Below, one piece after another: positions 44,325-52,123 of a stretch of 64,000 bases of DNA. Source of the stretch: Cacconaster sp964598495 (GTDB lineage: Bacteria > Bacteroidota > Bacteroidia > Bacteroidales > UBA932); the NCBI GenBank assembly GCA_964598495.1, contig CAZRBY010000002.1:62001-126000 (forward strand). The letters run 5' to 3'. The stretch's first letter is position 1; each line of letters starts with the position of its first letter. The notes under the pieces were generated by a model that saw only the letters and a program-made list of their open reading frames with translations, searched no databases and was not told the DNA's origin. Made by a program: the position numbers and the translations under genes.

Positions 44325-45116
44325 TCAAAATTCAATGGTGAGCCCATCATATGCAGGCTCGATACTGAAAGGTTGTGCAGAGAGTTCTTTTTTTAGCTGC
44401 GTGTGCGTGGGCAACTGGTGGGAGAGGTGTGTGATATATGTGCTTTGCGCACCGACTCTTGCGGCAATGCCGATAGCCTCCGGAAGAGAGTAGTGCGAGA
44501 TGTGTTTCGTACGTTTCACAGTGTTTATGACAAACACCGATACACCTGTGAATTTATCATATTCTTCATCTGCGATGAAATTGGCATCGGTGATATATGC
44601 AAGTCCGCCGATGCGGAATCCCAATATGGGGAGGCAGTAATGCATTACCCTGATCGGAGTGATTTTCACTTCCGCTCCGTTGGCTCCTGTAACCGTGAAT
44701 GGCATTTCATTGATGATTTTTATGTTGAATTCAGGAATTCCGGGGTATTTATGTTGAGCAAATACATAGGAATACTCCATTCGGAGGGATTTCTCCACTC
44801 TCCCTTCGCAATAAATAGGGAGGGCGCATTTCTCAATGTAGTTAAGTGCGCGTACATCGTCAAGTCCTCCTGTATGATCTTTATGCTGGTGTGTAAGGAT
44901 GATTGCATCCAGATGCGAAATTTTTTCCCGAAGCATCTGCTGCCTGAAGTCCGGTCCCGCATCAATAAGAATGGAAACTCCATCATAAGTCACGAGGGCT
45001 GAGGTCCTGAGCCTTTTGTCTCTTTCATCGGTGGAAGAGCAAACCTCACAGCTGCATCCTATTATCGGAACACCTTGAGAAGTGCCTGTACCCAAAAATG
45101 TAATCGAGTTGCTCAT
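44325..45116 (-). CDS. PhnP-like metallo-beta-lactamase-fold hydrolase
   Basis: A 263-residue cytosolic metallohydrolase with FLGTGTSQGVPIIGCSCEVC (residues 7-26), the Cys motif of PhnP-type phosphodiesterases, and the metal site THQHKDH at 75-81. Later metal ligands appear in THLSHQL near the C terminus. PhnP proper cleaves cyclic ribose phosphate in phosphonate use, but no phn genes are nearby, so the substrate is open. I chose ATG 45116, the family-like start; the longer frame to 45173 adds unrelated residues. A TAAATTTG box ends 6 bp before this ATG. Confidence 0.85.
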   Translation of the reverse strand: MSNSITFLGTGTSQGVPIIGCSCEVCSSTDERDKRLRTSALVTYDGVSILIDAGPDFRQQMLREKISHLDAIILTHQHKDHTGGLDDVRALNYIEKCALPIYCEGRVEKSLRMEYSYVFAQHKYPGIPEFNIKIINEMPFTVTGANGAEVKITPIRVMHYCLPILGFRIGGLAYITDANFIADEEYDKFTGVSVFVINTVKRTKHISHYSLPEAIGIAARVGAQSTYITHLSHQLPTHTQLKKELSAQPFSIEPAYDGLTIEF

Positions 45117-45122
45117 GCCCCG

Positions 45123-45130
45123 CAAATTTA
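45123..45130 (-). promoter_or_regulatory. -7 element directly before the PhnP-like gene
   Basis: TAAATTTG on the minus strand fits TAnnTTTG and ends 6 bp before ATG 45116. If used, the transcript would start at or next to the AUG (leaderless). No -33 element at the usual distance is seen. Confidence 0.4.
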
Positions 45131-45179
45131 CAAAAAAAACTCGAGTTCTCTCTACGGGCTCTACTTCATGCAAAGCGCA

Positions 45180-46265
45180 TTATTTCATTTGGTCGCGATA
45201 ATCGGCGGGAGAATGCCCCGTTATTTTTTTGAAATAGAGATAAAAGTTACTTTGTGTGACAAATCCAACCTGTTGTGCTATTTGGTTGATTGAAACTGCA
45301 GGATTGGCGGCAATGAGTTCTTGGGCTTTGCGGATACGCAATTCATTACGCCAAGAACGAAAATCACACGGCATGTTTTTGCGGAAATAGCTGCGCAAAA
45401 AGAGCAGGTCCGTCCCTAACAACTTGGCTACCTCTGCAGTACTGATATCTCCCATAGTGTATCCTTCATCCAAAACCCATTGTTTAAGCGATTTTTTCAA
45501 TAGCGTCTCCTTATCGGAATCCATTTCCTCTAATAATTCAGATGACAGTTGTTCCGGTTCGTTGGTAGTAGCGGAGAGATAAAAATCAAAGTTGGCCAAG
45601 AAATTAATGAAGCGAATAGCAAACCACGCGTAAAATGTGATGTATATCATCACAAAGACAACGTAGAACTTAAAAGGGAAATAGGCTGATACGGAAGCAA
45701 TGATACCTAACGAAAGTGCAGCATAGAAACTGATTTGTACCCACCTGAGGCGTCCCTGTTCATCCTCATCGTAATAATCTTCCAATTGCTTGATGCTTAT
45801 CGCATACTTCTTTCTGAAAAGCCTTGTGTAAAAAAATAGCTGACAGAAATATGCGGCCAAAAAAATGTAGATAACCCAATTATAGTGCTGTAAATTGAAT
45901 GCCACCACTAAATAAAGTATGATAGTCCCGAATATGAGCGCTGCATGTAACAGTATCTGTTTGCGACTAAAAAAAATGGGTTGAAGAATAGTAAGAAATG
46001 TGAAGGTAAAAAACATTGATTGAATGGAGGCCCCGGGAGGCGTAAATATTTCAACCCACATGATGTTGTAACCTCCATCGAAAAAGTACTCAATGAAAGC
46101 GGGTACCGCGAGCATGAAATATGACAGTGCAAGAAAACCTTTTGCAAGCCTTAGGTTAAAGGTTTTTTTCTCGATCCTGATACGGAAGCTGAGTAGCACA
46201 ATACCCAATATGACGAGCACAATAATCTGTGCAAAAGTTAATGAAACATATAAATCTTGTAGCAT
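45180..46265 (-). CDS. Membrane-bound AraC-family transcriptional regulator
   Basis: About 361 residues in two parts. The first ~215 residues hold roughly seven hydrophobic segments beginning LYVSLTFAQIIVLVILGIVLL. The C-terminal 100 residues form an AraC-type double helix-turn-helix (LGTDLLFLRSYFRKNM, SINQIAQQVGFVTQSNFYLYFKKITGHSPADYR). This is a one-component sensor that could read a membrane signal and bind DNA directly. ATG 46265 gives the clean membrane start; ATG 46289 adds eight residues. It is divergent from the collagen-like gene 144 bp away, an obvious candidate target. Confidence 0.85.
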   Translation of the reverse strand: MLQDLYVSLTFAQIIVLVILGIVLLSFRIRIEKKTFNLRLAKGFLALSYFMLAVPAFIEYFFDGGYNIMWVEIFTPPGASIQSMFFTFTFLTILQPIFFSRKQILLHAALIFGTIILYLVVAFNLQHYNWVIYIFLAAYFCQLFFYTRLFRKKYAISIKQLEDYYDEDEQGRLRWVQISFYAALSLGIIASVSAYFPFKFYVVFVMIYITFYAWFAIRFINFLANFDFYLSATTNEPEQLSSELLEEMDSDKETLLKKSLKQWVLDEGYTMGDISTAEVAKLLGTDLLFLRSYFRKNMPCDFRSWRNELRIRKAQELIAANPAVSINQIAQQVGFVTQSNFYLYFKKITGHSPADYRDQMK

Positions 46266-46408
46266 AAATAATAACCTCAAAAAGGGCATTAACCAAATAA
46301 AACTTAATGGCCTGAAGTAGCTGTCAATACTTAACGGTTGACAAAATAAGCATTTTTTTTTCTCTAAAACCTGAGCTGGAAAACCAAAATAGTGAGCAAA
46401 CGGAGGAG

Positions 46409-48304
46409 TTGAAGGAACACAAGGAGAAGCTCGCAGAGTTTGAGTCGTGGTTGAAGAAGGTGGAACAGTTGACTAATACTGCCAACTCTGAAGTTGCTGC
46501 TCTCTGGGGGCTAATCGATGCCCTTAATAGAAAGGTGAGCATAGTTTCATATAAAGAACTTATTGACAAGAGTGGATACGAGCTATTGATGAGTGACGGC
46601 AGTAAGATTACCCTAAAGCATGGTGCCAAGGGTGATAAGGGAGAGCAAGGAGAGAAAGGTGAACAAGGCGAAAAGGGTGATAAAGGCGATAAAGGCGAGA
46701 ATGTTGTTATTGGAACAAAACCTTTCGGTCCCGACAATCGTCTCTACTGGACTATCAATGGTGATTTTATTTTAGATGCAGGCGGAAATAAAATACCTGC
46801 TACAGGGGCAAAAGGTGATAAAGGCGAAAAAGGTGATGCAGGTTATGCCCCGGTTTTGCGTGTAAATACTTATGGCAATTGGGAAATAAGCCTTGACAAG
46901 GGAATCACATGGCAAGAGGTTAAGGATAAAAGCGGAAAACCGGTTCAGGCTATTGGCCCTAAAGGAGAAAAAGGTGATACCGGTGCTCAAGGTCCTCAGG
47001 GTCCTACCGGTGAGCAAGGCGCAACAGGGCCACAGGGTCTTGCGGGGGAACAGGGAGCTATCGGCAAAACAGGTCCACAGGGTACTCATGGTGAGCAAGG
47101 TCCTGCCGGTGAACAAGGTCCTGCCGGAGTAACTCCGGATTTACAAATAACGGAGACCCAAACAGCGGTTACCATTACATTTAACGGATCAGTCTTTGTC
47201 ATTCCAAAAGGAGGAGGTGGTGTATCAGAGCCTCTGTTTGATATGGAGAAGCTGATCGGTGTATGGAATATGAATAAACTTCAGGAATCGGACGGCGCCG
47301 GCGGATGGACAGACCTAACCATCTGGAAGAATTATTGGATGCATTTTATGGATGATTCCAACGGATCGGCTCCATTTGAATTTTATCAACCCTTTAGCTA
47401 CACATTTGTCGGTCCAAATCAATTGAAGATTAAAAATCAAATTTCATGGACTGACGAAGATTGGACAATGTACAAGATTGATAACTTTACCATCGCCAAC
47501 TTAGATAGTACCGGGTTGATCCTTGAATTTCTTCACGAAGGTAAACAGATGCGTCAACATTATACCCGTGGCACCACTCCCAATCCGCTTAGTTTTGTAG
47601 CTAAATACAATTTGCTATCCGCTAATTACTTCCTTGGTTTTATATTTACAGGTTACAACTTCGTCACTGATTTTACTGCTTGTACAGGAAGTCCTTTCTT
47701 TACCTATGCTGATGCCTACGAGTTTATAAACACGATGAATATCCTTATATCGCCATACTATTTGCCTAAAGAAGAGGAGTGGCGTTCTATTGTTCCGGAT
47801 AACAACAATCACGTCAACCTTAAACAGTTCATGAACTCTCCCGGAGTTAGCGAGACCGTGATGATACAAGGTAAAACTCTTACAATGATCAGTGATTTCG
47901 TAACTTATGATGCCGGTGCTTCTTATGCGATCCGATATAAGGGCACAAGTATGGTCTCTGCCTGGAAGTACGAATATATCAGTGATGGAAACAATACCCA
48001 CTTGAAGATCACCTCACGTAATCTTTACGGACAAACACTTCCCTACATTGATGATGTTTCAGAGGCGACGTTTTGGAACAACAACAATACTAACGATGTG
48101 GTCCGCTATTTCCCCGCTAGCGGTTATAATGACGGTGAAGTTAAAGAAATGGGTACTAATGGCTATTTCCTCTCTTCTACACCGAGCGGCAAGGGACTGG
48201 TATCCCTTATGAGCTTTGGGGAGGATAGTGCATATTCCAATTATGTCGACAAGGATACCAATCAATATACTGTACGCTTGTTTACAATAAAACCTGTTCA
48301 ATAG
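46409..48304 (+). CDS. Collagen-like Gly-X-Y repeat protein, 5' end unclear (possibly truncated)
   Basis: The open frame runs from 46316 without any ATG; the first usable codon is TTG 46409. The N-terminal part is a coiled coil (EHKEKLAEFESWLKKVEQL), followed by VSYKELIDKSGYELLMSDGSKITLKHG. Three collagen-like blocks then occur (GDKGEQGEKGEQGEKGDKGD, GAKGDKGEKGDAG, and the long one from GPKGEKGDTGAQGP). The C terminus (LIGVWNMNKL onward) looks lipocalin-like, then a domain with many aromatic residues. No signal peptide or lipobox is present, although such proteins are normally exported. The gene may have lost its 5' end, or its start lies across an error near the T9 run at 46353-46361. A terminator follows. 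Confidence 0.72.
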   Translation: MKEHKEKLAEFESWLKKVEQLTNTANSEVAALWGLIDALNRKVSIVSYKELIDKSGYELLMSDGSKITLKHGAKGDKGEQGEKGEQGEKGDKGDKGENVVIGTKPFGPDNRLYWTINGDFILDAGGNKIPATGAKGDKGEKGDAGYAPVLRVNTYGNWEISLDKGITWQEVKDKSGKPVQAIGPKGEKGDTGAQGPQGPTGEQGATGPQGLAGEQGAIGKTGPQGTHGEQGPAGEQGPAGVTPDLQITETQTAVTITFNGSVFVIPKGGGGVSEPLFDMEKLIGVWNMNKLQESDGAGGWTDLTIWKNYWMHFMDDSNGSAPFEFYQPFSYTFVGPNQLKIKNQISWTDEDWTMYKIDNFTIANLDSTGLILEFLHEGKQMRQHYTRGTTPNPLSFVAKYNLLSANYFLGFIFTGYNFVTDFTACTGSPFFTYADAYEFINTMNILISPYYLPKEEEWRSIVPDNNNHVNLKQFMNSPGVSETVMIQGKTLTMISDFVTYDAGASYAIRYKGTSMVSAWKYEYISDGNNTHLKITSRNLYGQTLPYIDDVSEATFWNNNNTNDVVRYFPASGYNDGEVKEMGTNGYFLSSTPSGKGLVSLMSFGEDSAYSNYVDKDTNQYTVRLFTIKPVQ

Positions 48305-48324
48305 AATTATCTTTAATAGATTAG

Positions 48325-48351
48325 GGGCTGGGAGTTATCCCAGCCCTTTTT
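48325..48351 (+). terminator. Rho-independent terminator of the collagen-like gene
   Basis: GGGCTGGGA (48325-48333) pairs perfectly with TCCCAGCCC (48338-48346) around a GTTA loop and is followed by T5. Confidence 0.88.
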
Positions 48352-48360
48352 AGTTCGTAC

Positions 48361-48395
48361 TGCAAGTATGTAGTAAGTGGTATGGAATGGGGAGT
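48361..48395. repeat. Degenerate 7-nt periodic repeat, five units
   Basis: AGT, AGT, GGT, AAT and AGT end at 48367, 48374, 48381, 48388 and 48395, exactly 7 nt apart. The second unit is ATGTAGT, identical to units of the 17.2-kb array. Confidence 0.55.
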
Positions 48396-48447
48396 TGGAA
48401 AAAAATATTACTTTTGCGGAATAAAAAAACTGACACACCCTTTGAAT

Positions 48448-49641
48448 ATGACCAATAAAAGATTCAAAATGGGACTCCTTCCAAAAGTGCTGATAGCAAT
48501 CGCACTGGGAATCCTCTTCTCACTTTTCTTTCCTGACTGGGCTGTTAGGATTTTTATTACCGTCAATTCCATATTCAGCAATTTTCTGGGACTGATCATT
48601 CCATTGCTTATTATCGGACTTATAGCTCCCGGCATCTTTGAACTGGGGAAGGGAGCTGGCAAACTGCTGCTTATAACTGCGGGTATTGCCTATTTTTCCA
48701 CAATATTATCAGGTTTCTTCTCCTACTTTACCTGTGCTTGGAGCTACCCTCGATTATTAGGGAATTCTCTCAACTCATTGGGTAATATCGATATGTCTGG
48801 TGGTCTGCTGCCCTATTTTACCATTGAAATGGATCCTATAATGAGTGTAACCACTGCGCTTGTTACAGCTTTTGTCATTGGTCTTGGAGTGACTGCCGTC
48901 AAGGGCGACACCATGCGCAAGTTTATGCTCGATTTTAAGGATATTATATACGTAGTTATCGGCCGTGTAATTATTCCTGTTCTTCCGCTCTTTATCTTCG
49001 GCATTTTTCTCCAGATGGGAGCTGAAGGCAAAGTGAGTGCAGTTATGGGAATGTTCCTGAAAATCATCGTGATTATCTTTATAATGCACATATTGCTGCT
49101 TGTGATGCAGTTCCTTGTGGCAGGATCCATTGCACGAAAAAATCCTTTCAAAGCCCTTTTCACGATGCTTCCCGCCTATGTGACCGCACTCGGTACGCAA
49201 TCCTCCGCTGCCACCATACCCGTGACGCTGGGACAGACAATCAAAAACGGAGTGCGTGAAGAGGTTGCAGGCTTTGTTATACCTCTGTGTGCAACAATAC
49301 ACCTTGCCGGCAGTATTCTTAAAATTGTGGCCTGCGCATATGCAATCTCACTGAGTATGGGAATGAATGTGGGACTTGATCTCTACGCCGGATTTATCCT
49401 GATGCTCGGAATCCTGATGGTAGCTGCTCCAGGTGTTCCGGGAGGTGCAATTATGGCCTCAATAGGCCTCATCGCTTCGATGCTCGGGTTCGATCCCTCC
49501 ATGCAGGGACTTATGATCGCCCTCTATATTGCAATGGACAGCTTCGGCACCGCTGCCAACGTAACAGGCGACGGAGCAATCGCCCTCATAATTGATACAA
49601 TTAAAACCAAATCCTCAACAAAAACAGTAACTCTCGAATGA
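48448..49641 (+). CDS. Dicarboxylate/amino acid:cation symporter (DAACS family)
   Basis: Inner-membrane carrier that couples uptake of a carboxylate or acidic amino acid to sodium or protons. The ~397 residues have eight to ten membrane segments. They carry the serine-rich hairpin ALGTQSSAATIP and the later PGVPGGAIMAS and MDSFGTAANVTGDG, which correspond to the substrate and ion sites of glutamate transporter homologues. ATG 48448 is chosen because a TACTTTTG promoter box at 48409-48416 lies in the longer frame. The following nucleotidase gene overlaps its stop by 4 bp, so both are co-expressed. Confidence 0.88.
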   Translation: MTNKRFKMGLLPKVLIAIALGILFSLFFPDWAVRIFITVNSIFSNFLGLIIPLLIIGLIAPGIFELGKGAGKLLLITAGIAYFSTILSGFFSYFTCAWSYPRLLGNSLNSLGNIDMSGGLLPYFTIEMDPIMSVTTALVTAFVIGLGVTAVKGDTMRKFMLDFKDIIYVVIGRVIIPVLPLFIFGIFLQMGAEGKVSAVMGMFLKIIVIIFIMHILLLVMQFLVAGSIARKNPFKALFTMLPAYVTALGTQSSAATIPVTLGQTIKNGVREEVAGFVIPLCATIHLAGSILKIVACAYAISLSMGMNVGLDLYAGFILMLGILMVAAPGVPGGAIMASIGLIASMLGFDPSMQGLMIALYIAMDSFGTAANVTGDGAIALIIDTIKTKSSTKTVTLE

Positions 49642-51236
49642 AACGTTTATTATGCTTTCTGAACATATCGCTCGTTGTCATCCTTATTGCAACTGGCTGT
49701 AGCAACACTCCAAAAGATGGCATTCATACTATTACAGTCTGCAGTACTACAGACCTGCATGGTGCATATTTGGATTCACTTTATAATGGAGAGGCGCGTC
49801 CGGCGTCACTTGCAAATGTTTCCACCTATGTAAATAAACTTAGGGAGGAGGGTATGAAGCCGGTTCTGATTGATGTCGGGGACAATTTGCAAGGAGACAA
49901 TGCGGCCTATTATTTCAATTTTGTCGATACGCAAAGCGTGCACATTTTTGCAAGAGCAGCCAAATATATGGGCTATGACGCTATCGTCGTTGGCAATCAC
50001 GACATAGAAGCGGGACATCATGTCTATGATCGATTTAAAGAGAGCAAAATTCCTTATCTTGCAGCAAATGCGATAGTCGAAGGAAGTGACGGGGAGCCCT
50101 ATTTCGAACCTTACACGATTATTACCCGCAAAGGAATCAAGATTGCTGTAATCGGCATGACCAATGCCAATATCAAAAGTTGGTTATCCAAAGAACTTTG
50201 GGAAGGAATTGATTTTTTAAGGATATCAGATATAGCCCAGGATTGGGTTGACCGCGTGATTGAGAAGGAATCTCCGCATCTTGTCATACTTGCTTGCCAT
50301 ACGGGTATTGGCCATGACGCTCCCGATATCGAAAATGAAGCACATTATCTTGCCTCGAGTGTCAGAGGAGTGGATATGGTACTTGCCGGCCATGACCACC
50401 GTCCGTTTTCCGATATAATTGATAATCCTTCTGGAAATGTACTTCTGATTAATTCCGGCGCGCGCGCCTCTCTTCTCGGTGAAGCCATATTTGAACTTGA
50501 ATTAAAGGAAGGTCGCGTGATCTCAAAAAAACTCAACTCGAGGCGGCTTATTCCGATGGTGGATGTTGAGCCTGATACTCACTATTCGGCTCGTTTCAAT
50601 AAGGACTTCAAGGCAGTTTATGAGTTTGCAAATCGCAAAATCGGCACGATTACCGAAGAAATCTATTTTTCAGACGCGCTTAAGGGACCCTCTTCATATA
50701 TTGACCTCGTACATAAAGTGCAGTTGGAGGCCTCAGGAGCTGACATTTCTTTTACTGCGCCCCTTTCGGATCGAGGCATGATTCCTGCGGGAATTATCAG
50801 ATATAATGACTTGGTTTTACTATATGGATACGAAAACCTGCTTTACGTAGTTGAACTCACAGGTGCTCAGATTAAGAATTACCTTGAATTTTCATACTAC
50901 AACTGGGTGAACAATATTGGTCCTGCTTATAATTTCGATTCTGCGGAGGGCATTATTTATCGCGTGATAAAGTCGGCGCCCAGAGGCTCAATGGTGGAAA
51001 TTATCTCGATGAAGGATGGTTCATCTTTTGATCCAGACGCTATTTATAAAGTGGCTATATCTTCTTATAGAGCCAGCGGAGGCGGCAATCTTATCAGAGA
51101 GGGAGCCGGTGTCAACCCTGACTCATTGCAGGTCGTTTCCAAATATGGCGATATCAGAACGCTGATAGGGGAGTACATTTCTAAGGCAGGTGTTATAGTA
51201 CCTGAAACTCCAACTAACTGGAGTTTTGTGAAATAA
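49638..51236 (+). CDS. UshA-like 5'-nucleotidase / metallophosphatase lipoprotein
   Basis: A 532-residue second member of the UshA family, here lipid-anchored (signal ending IATGC). The metallophosphatase domain shows STTDLHGAYLDS, VGNHDIEAGHHVYD, LACHTGIGHDAP and LAGHDHRPFSD. The C-terminal 5'-nucleotidase domain includes ISFTAPLSDRGMIPAG and LYGYENLLYVVELTG. Translation starts inside the stop of the symporter gene (ATGA). A link with nucleotide or phosphate scavenging is likely. It is only moderately similar to the enzyme at 38.5-40.1 kb. Confidence 0.87.
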   Translation: MKRLLCFLNISLVVILIATGCSNTPKDGIHTITVCSTTDLHGAYLDSLYNGEARPASLANVSTYVNKLREEGMKPVLIDVGDNLQGDNAAYYFNFVDTQSVHIFARAAKYMGYDAIVVGNHDIEAGHHVYDRFKESKIPYLAANAIVEGSDGEPYFEPYTIITRKGIKIAVIGMTNANIKSWLSKELWEGIDFLRISDIAQDWVDRVIEKESPHLVILACHTGIGHDAPDIENEAHYLASSVRGVDMVLAGHDHRPFSDIIDNPSGNVLLINSGARASLLGEAIFELELKEGRVISKKLNSRRLIPMVDVEPDTHYSARFNKDFKAVYEFANRKIGTITEEIYFSDALKGPSSYIDLVHKVQLEASGADISFTAPLSDRGMIPAGIIRYNDLVLLYGYENLLYVVELTGAQIKNYLEFSYYNWVNNIGPAYNFDSAEGIIYRVIKSAPRGSMVEIISMKDGSSFDPDAIYKVAISSYRASGGGNLIREGAGVNPDSLQVVSKYGDIRTLIGEYISKAGVIVPETPTNWSFVK

Positions 51237-51240
51237 ATCA

Positions 51241-51270
51241 TTGCGGATAGGGGATTTTTAATTATCTTTG
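51241..51270 (+). promoter_or_regulatory. Promoter of the coiled-coil/zapA genes (TTG - 19 nt - TATCTTTG)
   Basis: TTG at 51241-51243 and TATCTTTG at 51263-51270 give a 19-nt spacer. The first gene starts at 51285, leaving a 14-nt leader. Confidence 0.7.
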
Positions 51271-51284
51271 TACATTGCGTTATT

Positions 51285-51566
51285 ATGGACGGAGAAGTGA
51301 TCAATAGTTTGAAAGGCAAAATCGGGCAATTGATTGCAAGATGTGAAAAGCTCGAGAAGGAGAATGTTCGCTTTTCGGAAAAGATCTCTGCTCTTGAAGC
51401 AACCAACGCAAAACAAATTGATATAATAAAACGATTAAAGGAACAGACAGAGAAACAACAATTGATAGAGGCATTCGGGAACATGCCTGACCGGACAGAG
51501 GCGAAGAAGAGGGTTGCAGCCCTCATACGAGAGATAGACAGATGTATAGACCTGCTTAATGACTGA
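51285..51566 (+). CDS. Small coiled-coil protein upstream of zapA
   Basis: A 93-residue, highly charged protein whose residues 5-60 form a heptad-like coiled coil (SLKGKIGQLIARCEKLEKEN onward), followed by RTEAKKRVAALIREIDRCIDLL. It has no signal peptide. It lies 5 bp before zapA under a shared promoter. The size, coiled coil and position recall ZapB-like cell-division accessory proteins, but I do not claim homology. It is probably a Z-ring-associated factor by context only. Confidence 0.68.
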   Translation: MDGEVINSLKGKIGQLIARCEKLEKENVRFSEKISALEATNAKQIDIIKRLKEQTEKQQLIEAFGNMPDRTEAKKRVAALIREIDRCIDLLND

Positions 51567-51571
51567 AGAAT

Positions 51572-51861
51572 ATGAAACAACGCATCACAATAAGGATTGC
51601 AGGGAAAGAATTTGAGCTTGATGTTGAGGCGGCGAGTGAAGAGAAGATACGTGAAGCAGTCAAAAGGATAAACAGGAGGATTTCAGATAATGGCAAAGAA
51701 CACCAATAACAATCAGAGATGAGATTTTGAGTATGATACTTCTTGAAGAAGAGGTCCGGTTGGTAGAATTTGAAACACTCAGAGATAGGGAGAAAGAAAA
51801 ATTATTGCAACAATTGCATACCCTTGATGAAAGATTGGGAGAGTATTTAATCGGCCGTTAG
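51572..51861 (+). pseudogene. zapA: Cell division protein ZapA, reading frame shifted once
   Basis: ZapA bundles FtsZ filaments. Translation from ATG 51572 gives the family N terminus MKQRITIRIAGKEFELDVEA and continues to KRINRRISDNGKEHQ, then stops at 51707-51709 after 45 residues. In another frame the sequence resumes as RDEILSMILLEEEVRLVEFE and ends GEYLIGR at the TAG 51859-51861, which is the usual ZapA C-terminal coiled coil. The frame changes between about 51691 and 51706. With one base restored the product is about 96 residues, the normal length. It may be a sequencing error or a true mutation. The stop codon lies inside the closing stem of the 6S-like RNA. Confidence 0.82.
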
Positions 51862-52040
51862 TTCCGCTCTTTGCTGAAATCAACGCTAAAAATCATCACG
51901 AGCCAACTCGATTGTTAAAAACAGGCCTCTCGTGACCCTGCAAGGGGGATTCCATTTCTGGAACATAGGAAGTTTGAGACAAATATCGGAGCTCAAATCT
52001 TATTTTATAAGATTTCTGATAGACCGGGCTAACGGCTTTT
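51852..52040 (+). ncRNA. ssrS: 6S RNA (SsrS) candidate between zapA and rny
   Basis: The 262-bp gap between zapA and rny has no gene but folds well. GCCGTTAG (51854-51861) is the exact complement of CTAACGGC (52029-52036). The stem continues inward as CCG-C-TCT against AGA-C-CGG. Inside are hairpins TCACGAG/CTCGTGA, TTCCA/TGGAA and an AAATCTTA/TAAGATTT hairpin. The length of about 185 nt, the long terminal stem with bulges and the U-rich end fit 6S RNA, which binds housekeeping RNA polymerase. Location next to zapA is the classic position of 6S genes. I could not run a covariance model. Confidence 0.7.
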
Positions 52041-52123
52041 CTATAAATTGTAAGTATTTCTGTTGTTCGCTTTTTTCAAAAAAGAGGAATTGTTGAACTA
52101 TTTATTACTATATACTTACAATT

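Noticed and set aside
46324..46737. Minus-strand Ser-Pro-Leu-rich open frame
   Set aside because: A mirror image of the Gly-X-Y coding repeat on the plus strand.
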